64,000 nucleotides of DNA from Zingiber officinale (taxonomy: Eukaryota; Streptophyta; Magnoliopsida; Zingiberales; Zingiberaceae): positions 80,181,859 to 80,245,858 of the forward strand of contig NC_055999.1 of NCBI RefSeq assembly GCF_018446385.1. The letters are read 5' to 3'. Below, in pieces: positions 58,583 through 64,000 of this stretch. A program made the position numbers and the translations under genes. How positions within the stretch are numbered: the first letter of the stretch is position 1; each line of letters opens with the position of its first letter. The notes beneath the pieces were generated by a model. The model was given only the letters and a program-made list of their open reading frames with translations. It made no database searches and had not been told where the DNA came from.

Positions 58583-60299
58583 TGTTAGAATCTTTAGACC
58601 GGCTAGAAGGGGGTCAAATAGCTTGTTATCCCAAATCACTTTCCTACGTATTTTTTGTCATAGTGGAATACAAACAATATAAATACGAATGCGAAAGCTA
58701 AAGACAAGAGAAGAAATGCAAACCAATACATGTCGATTTATATGGTTCGGAGATAACTTGCTCCTACTCCACGACTTTCTGTAAGGTAGACGATCCCTAT
58801 CCATCGGTGGATTAGCCCCCGGCAAACTCTGGCTACATTAAGTCTCTTTGTGGATTGAGAAACCTCACTACAACACCAACCAAGACCTCTTGGATTACAA
58901 AGAGTACTTGAGAACTCAGTGACTACTAATTAGGGTTAACTACCACTAATTTTATCAACTATAACCAAGCTCCAAAGCCTTAGTTATATAAGTCATGGGT
59001 TAGAAAATCCTGCCTACAAGTTGACTAGTAAGTATACCAGTCGACTGCTCTCTGTAGAAATTCGATCGTTACACCCCCAACAACTTGATACCAGTTGACT
59101 GGTGACTTTACCAGTCGACTGCTCCATATTGACTGAGCGAATAAAAGCATTCTGTTAGCTCACAATCGATTGCACAGTCGACTGAACCAGTCAACTAACA
59201 AAGTCAACAGTCGACTAGTAAACCCTAAACGTAGGGTTTTATCCCGAATACAATCTCTCAGCACTCGGACCCTCATGACTTACTTGACTCTTCCTCACAA
59301 CTTTAACCTCTTGCCTTCAAGCCTACCTCCTTTGATTCTCATCCCTCAGATGCATTCAAGCCCACGGCTTGTCCCAATGTCATCCTTCGCATATGCCTCG
59401 AAGGGTGCTTCACTTGGCTTGTCCTTGATGTCTTGTTCACGGTCCCTCGGATGCTCCATCCTTCATAGGACACGAAGTCATCACGCCAAGTCATATGTGT
59501 TGGGGTTGCAAGGTTGCAAACATAGTCCCACATTGAAAACACATGGGAAAGATCATGAGTTTATAAGAGAAAAGATATCTCCATTGGTATGAGGCCTTTT
59601 GGGTAGAGCCCAAGAGCAAAACCATGAGGGTTTAGGCCCAAAGTGGATAATATCATACCATTATAGAGATATCTAAATTATTTTTGATCCTACAATTGGT
59701 ATCAGAGCCCAGATTGCCAGAAGGTTTAACCGCCAACTGTGCACAAGAGCTATGATCTGACTAAGCCATGTGGGTATAATATTAACCTCGAATAAAGAAA
59801 GTGAGGGCTCCTATGTTCGGATCAAGAGGACCAGACACCAGGCAGGAAGTCCTAGTTGTGACTAGGCAAGGAAGTCCTAGTAGGTAGGGTGGACTGAGAG
59901 GCAGGAAGACCTGGTGGGTCGAGGATCGGATGTAGGAAGCCTGTGGTCCTTTGTTTGAGGAGGGGGGGGGGGGGATTGTTGAGGTTGCAAGGTTGCAAAT
60001 ATAGTCCCACATTGAAAATACATGGGAAAGATCATGAGTTTATAAAAGAAAAGATATCTCCATTGGTATGAGGCCTTTTGGGTAAGCCTAAGAGCAAAAC
60101 CATGAGGGCTTAGGCCCAAAGTGGACAATATCATACCATTGTGGAGATATCTAAATTCTTTTCGATCCTACAATATGTGTATCTTGTAAATCTGTACAAC
60201 TCAAATACACATAGAAAATACAAGGGTAAATCTAACTTAAACCCTTTGCCCAAACATCAAAACTCATTGTCAGACCGAATATCAAAATTACTTCCAATA
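58583..60299 (-). repeat. 3' LTR of the third gag-only element, carrying a TRIM
   Basis: It matches 62994-63988 on both sides of the TRIM (59498-60172). Confidence 0.78.
59498..60172 (+). mobile_element. TRIM element, 675 bp, target duplication ATATG
   Basis: Terminal repeats of 197 and 196 bases (59498-59694, 59977-60172) both start TGTTG and end CCTACA. A primer site TGGTATCAGAGC lies at 59697-59708 and a 13-G polypurine tract at 59962-59974. Perfect ATATG flanks (59493-59497, 60173-60177). The related LTR at about 63860-63880 shows the empty site with a single ATATG. There is no ORF of note; the 282-bp inside contains CCTAGT/ACTAGG hairpin arms (59851-59866). Confidence 0.92.
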
Positions 60300-61303
60300 A
60301 TCTCTCCCTTTTTGATATTTGACAATACGTTTAAGTTAGGGAAAATATAATAGCAATCAATTAAGCTAATAAAACATGCAACATGCATTGGAACATATCA
60401 CAAGGCTCCCCTTACACCTAAGCTCCCCATTAAACTAGGAATTTTACCACAAGAATATTTAAAAACTTATACAAGGCTCCCCCTACACCTAAGCTCCCCA
60501 TTGAGCTAGGAATTTCACCCAAAGGTATTTAAGGTTTTCCACTTAAACTTTACTTCTCCTCCTTTGCATAATATCAAAAAGCTTCCAATAATATACTAAT
60601 TGTCAAAACTTAATCATCCAAACTGACCCTAAACTCGTGTATTTATCTCCCAAGGATCTCATACACCTATATGAGTTATCCCGGTCAAACCCAATGCTGA
60701 AAAATAGTTCCAGACTTGTATCAGTCGACTGCTCTAGTTACCAGTTGACTGCCCTTGTTGAAACAAACCTACAGAACCATTTTGTATTTGGTAAACACTT
60801 TTACCAATCGACTGGTATCTGCATTAGTCGATTGACACCCTATTTTTAGCCTAAACAATATTTATGACCTAACTTTAGAAATACATTAAAAATACCATAG
60901 ACATCTAAAAATCCCTAAATTTTATGGAGATGTCAGTTTTACCTATGTCTACTTGGGAAAAATACATTTAAAAATGTACATATCTTAGATTCAGATTGAC
61001 ATAAAATCCAAAACCATCTAAATGATTTAGTTTAACCTTGACCTAAACTCTTTGTTTTGGGTTTTGGCTTCCTCTTGATGTATCTGTCCATATTAAACTA
61101 TAAGGAATCCCTAGAATTAGTTTATATGGCAGCTATACATTTAAAACTAATTTTCATGTAATATGAACTCAACTTCATATTTCCATATATGAAACACATC
61201 CCATATGTGCTAATTTTCGAGGTTTGAGACTCAAGTCTGTCTCTAAACCACTTTGGCACATTTCATAACCCATCTAGAATCCCAAGTAATATCCACTTGA
61301 GAT
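60300..61303 (-). other. Non-coding internal region of the third gag-only element
   Basis: No coding was recognised. Its left edge holds the complement of the polypurine tract; TCGACTG-type palindrome pieces occur near 60720-60840. Confidence 0.6.
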
Positions 61304-62903
61304 TCATTGGTCATGAGTCCCAAATTGACTCCTTGAGCTTTTCTTAGAGCTCTTAACCTTAGCCACCGCCCTAGGTGACTCATCCACTATGATTAGGCCA
61401 CTTCGGTGCACCTCGAGTGTCACTTGACCTACAAACTTGACTTTCTTAACCTTAGATGCCTCTTTTTTGGTTAATTTCTTCTTGTCCTTAACCTTGGATA
61501 CCACATCCTTACCATAATTATATGAAATCCTAGAAAATTTATTCTCATTGGCCTTGGATGACTCTCCCTTGTCATTATCATTTGTCACCCTAGCATATAA
61601 TTTCACCTTGGCCTTCGAGGAACAACTAGATCGGTATCCCAAATCCAATCTATCATTATTGGATTTTTAGCTACCCAACATCATGTCTAACCCCTTAGAT
61701 CCAACATTGAATCTCTCTAGGGTTTTCTCCAAATTATCAAGCTTTGCCTTCAAGGCTTGATTCTCCTTTTCTAGATTCCTAATTCTAGAATTGATTTATC
61801 CACCTTGGACATTCCTAGACCTACTCATTATTCTAGGCATATGTCTCCCCTTCTTGAGATTTTTTTTCTAAGTTCTCCATTACCTTCTTCTCCTTAGGTA
61901 ATGAGAATTTAGCATGTCTAGGTTTATCATGCATAGGTACCTTAGGGTCAATTCCAAAATTTACCCTACTTCTATCATGATACTTAAAGCCAAAATTATG
62001 CATGGGCATACTATGATTAACAAAATCATTTCTCCTAGTATGCATGGGAAAATAAAATTTTGAATTACATGTCAAATTAGGATATACCTCCCTTACCATT
62101 GAAGTCCCCCCTCGACTTGAGCTTCTCTTCTTCTCCCATTTCTTCAAGTGCGCTAGCTTCTTGATTTTCCACTTCTTAGGGTATTTGGTGTGGTAGTGAC
62201 CCTTCTCCTCATACATGAAGCATACAATGTGCATTCTCCTACAACCCATGTTAGTATTTAAAATAACTTGATTGGATTTAAGAATTATCTTCTTCTTACC
62301 AATTGGACATCTACTCTTGTAGTGTCCCTTCTCATTGCAACCGAAGCATATGAGGTGGTCCTTTGACTTCATTGGTGGAGGTGCTAGCTACGTTGACTAC
62401 TTCCAAGACCTCTTCTTCATTTGTCTTGGCTTCTTCTTCAATCTTTGATGATGTTTCCTCATCCACACTTTTGGATGACATTTCCTCATCCTTCTCCTCC
62501 TTGGATGTTGAACAAGGATCAACTTTCAATTTGTCCACCTCCACTTGAGCCACTTCATCCCTTTCTTTGGTTTTTTCTTCCTCTTGTGTATGGTTAGGTT
62601 CTTCACCTAGAACCATCTTTACCTTGCTCCACAAGTCATGGTCATTCTCGTATTCACCTACATGACTCATCACATCATTAGGTAAAATATCAATTAAAAT
62701 TGATATTATCTTTGAATTTGCCTTTGATTGTAAGGCTTGCTAAGCTCTTCTGTCGAATAACGTGGTCGGAGTCTCTTCCCTTTCTTGTCTCTTGGGACTT
62801 CGAGCGGCTCCTTGACAACCACCATAGTGTCCCAATCCATCTCAAAGAAGGTCTTCATCTTTATCATCCAAAATGTGATGTCCCATAGACTTTTTTCCTT
62901 CAT
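61304..62903 (-). pseudogene. gag: Broken gag of the third gag-only element
   Basis: Three frame pieces remain: 62706-62903 (N-terminal gag, TFFEMDWDTMVV then PRDKKGKRLRPRY), 62332-62673 (WSKV, then an acidic Glu/Ser stretch) and 61833-62372 (two knuckle regions: CFGCNEKGHYKSRC intact; CFMYEEKGHYHTKY with two Cys changed to Tyr). The basic tail continues to 61304. The order matches the intact gag at 20023-21690. Confidence 0.82.
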
Positions 62904-62979
62904 ACTTCGGCGGAACTATCAAGCCGGTCATCCTTGAAAATTGCTCTTCTCGGCGGTTAGTCCGGTGAAGTGTGACCTT

Positions 62980-62991
62980 GCTCTAATACCA
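62980..62991 (-). other. Primer binding site of the third gag-only element
   Basis: TGGTATTAGAGC on the minus strand, one base off the initiator Met-tRNA site, two bases after the LTR end. Confidence 0.8.
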
Positions 62992-62993
62992 CT

Positions 62994-63988
62994 TGTTGGG
63001 ATCTTTCGATAAGCTAGAAGAGGGTTGAATATCTCGTTATCCCAAATGGATTTCCTACGTATTTGTTAGCACAGCGGAATATAAATAATGCAAATACAAA
63101 TGCGAAAGCTAAAGATAACAGAAGAAATGTAAACCAATACATGTTGATTTACATGGTTCGGAGGTAGCTTGCTCCTACTCCATGACTTTCTGTAAGGTAG
63201 ACGATCCATATAGTCAGTGGATTAGCTCGCGGCAAACTCTGGCTACCTCAAGTCTCCTTGTGGGTTGAGAAACCTCACCATAACACCAACCAAGACTTTT
63301 TGGATTACAAAGAGCACTTGAGAACTTAGTGAGTATTAATTAGTGTTAACCACCACTAATTTTGTCAACTATAATCAAGCTCAAAAGCCTTGGTTATATA
63401 GGCCATGGGTTGAAAAACCCCACCTACCAGTTGACCGCCCTCTGTGAAAATTCGACTATTACACCTCGATGGTTCGATATCAGTCGACTGCTCCACATTA
63501 GCTGAGTGAATAGAAGTATTATGTTCGATCATAGTCGACTGCACAGTCAACTGAACCAACCGACTGGCAAAGTCATCGGTCGACTGTAAAGCCCTAAATC
63601 TAGGGTTTTACCCCAAGTATAATCTCTCAACACTCGAACCCTTACAACTTACTTGACTCTTCTTCGCAGCCTTGACCTCTTGCCTTTAAGACTACTTCCT
63701 TTGACTCTCGTCCCTCGGATTCATTCAAGCCCATGACTTGCCCCAATGTTATCCTTCGTGTATGCCTCAAAGTGTGCTTCCCTCAGCTTATCCTTACTAT
63801 CTTGTCCACTGTCCCTCGGATGCTCCATCCTTCACCAGACCTTAAGCCATCAAACTAAGTCATATGTGAATCCTACAAACCTGCACAACTCAAATACACA
63901 TATCAAATAAAAGGGTAAACCTAACTTAAACCCTTTACCCAAACATCAAAACTCATAGTCACACTAGACCTCAAGATTGCTTCCAATA
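62994..63988 (-). repeat. 5' LTR of the third gag-only element
   Basis: It has its TG...-type start next to the primer site and ends CCAATA (as read on plus). Bases 63989-64000 are outside the element. Confidence 0.75.
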
Positions 63989-64000
63989 GATGGGACTGAT

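Larger units (their letters stand above)
58583..63988 (-). mobile_element. Third gag-only element, minus strand, with a TRIM in its 3' LTR
   Basis: On the minus strand: 5' LTR 63988-62994, primer site, broken gag 62903-61304, non-coding part, a polypurine tract (complement near 60300-60312) and 3' LTR 60299-58583. The LTRs are about 1.0 kb without the TRIM and clearly related to each other. They share CAGTCGACTG-type palindromes but not the long hairpin array of the other two copies. Ends are TGTT and CCAATA. I could not find a matching target duplication. Confidence 0.75.

Noticed and set aside
63989..63993. GATGG as target duplication of the third gag-only element
   Set aside because: The left flank reads AACGA just before the LTR; only a shifted GATG could match, which would move the LTR start off its TG. 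Left unresolved.

Overview
The window is nuclear DNA of a flowering plant with a repeat-rich genome. The evidence is two spliced plant genes, plant-type LTR retrotransposons of the Tekay and SIRE kinds, and initiator-Met-tRNA primer sites throughout. I cannot name the species; a monocot is plausible but unproven.

Layout. 1-10616: a Ty3/gypsy chromovirus (Tekay type) with about 2.7 kb LTRs and one gag-pol frame broken by six in-frame stops; its left end lies outside the window. It sits inside a minus-strand SIRE-type Ty1/copia element (10617-26483), which also carries a 1.9 kb CACTA-like DNA element (13096-14999) and two AT-rich arrays. The SIRE 5' LTR is split by a complete, young, gag-only LTR element (18255-25675; 5-bp target duplication CGACC; intact 555-aa gag; no pol). 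26484-28459 is the 3' part of another LTR, and 28460-30030 is a decayed plus-strand copia pol. So at least four layers of insertion are stacked left of the genes.

31605-40633 holds a complete 14-exon gene for the gamma subunit of the cytosolic chaperonin CCT/TRiC (CCT3, 557 aa). 41666-42431 holds a two-exon RAV/NGATHA-like B3 transcription factor (230 aa). These are the only two genes in the window that look functional as host genes. They are unrelated in role and each appears to have its own promoter region.

Right of the genes: a MITE (42584-43159), a solo LTR of the same gypsy family (43164-45951, target duplication CTTTT), and a cytochrome P450 (CYP704-like) pseudogene. The P450 first exon is split by a second, older gag-only element (47150-55771), which itself holds two solo LTRs of other families (48801-50142 and 51549-52939, each with a perfect 5-bp duplication). 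Then come LTR fragments and a third gag-only element on the minus strand (58583-63988). Its left LTR contains a complete 675-bp TRIM element (59498-60172, duplication ATATG).

The most unusual signal is in the LTRs of the gag-only family. They are built from long runs of short hairpins whose arms change together (for example CCTGG/CCAGG alternating with CCTAG/CTAGG around the same 9-base loop). This is followed by an array of GGATCGATCC palindromes. The same design with other arm sequences recurs in an older copy, in a solo LTR of another family and inside the TRIM.
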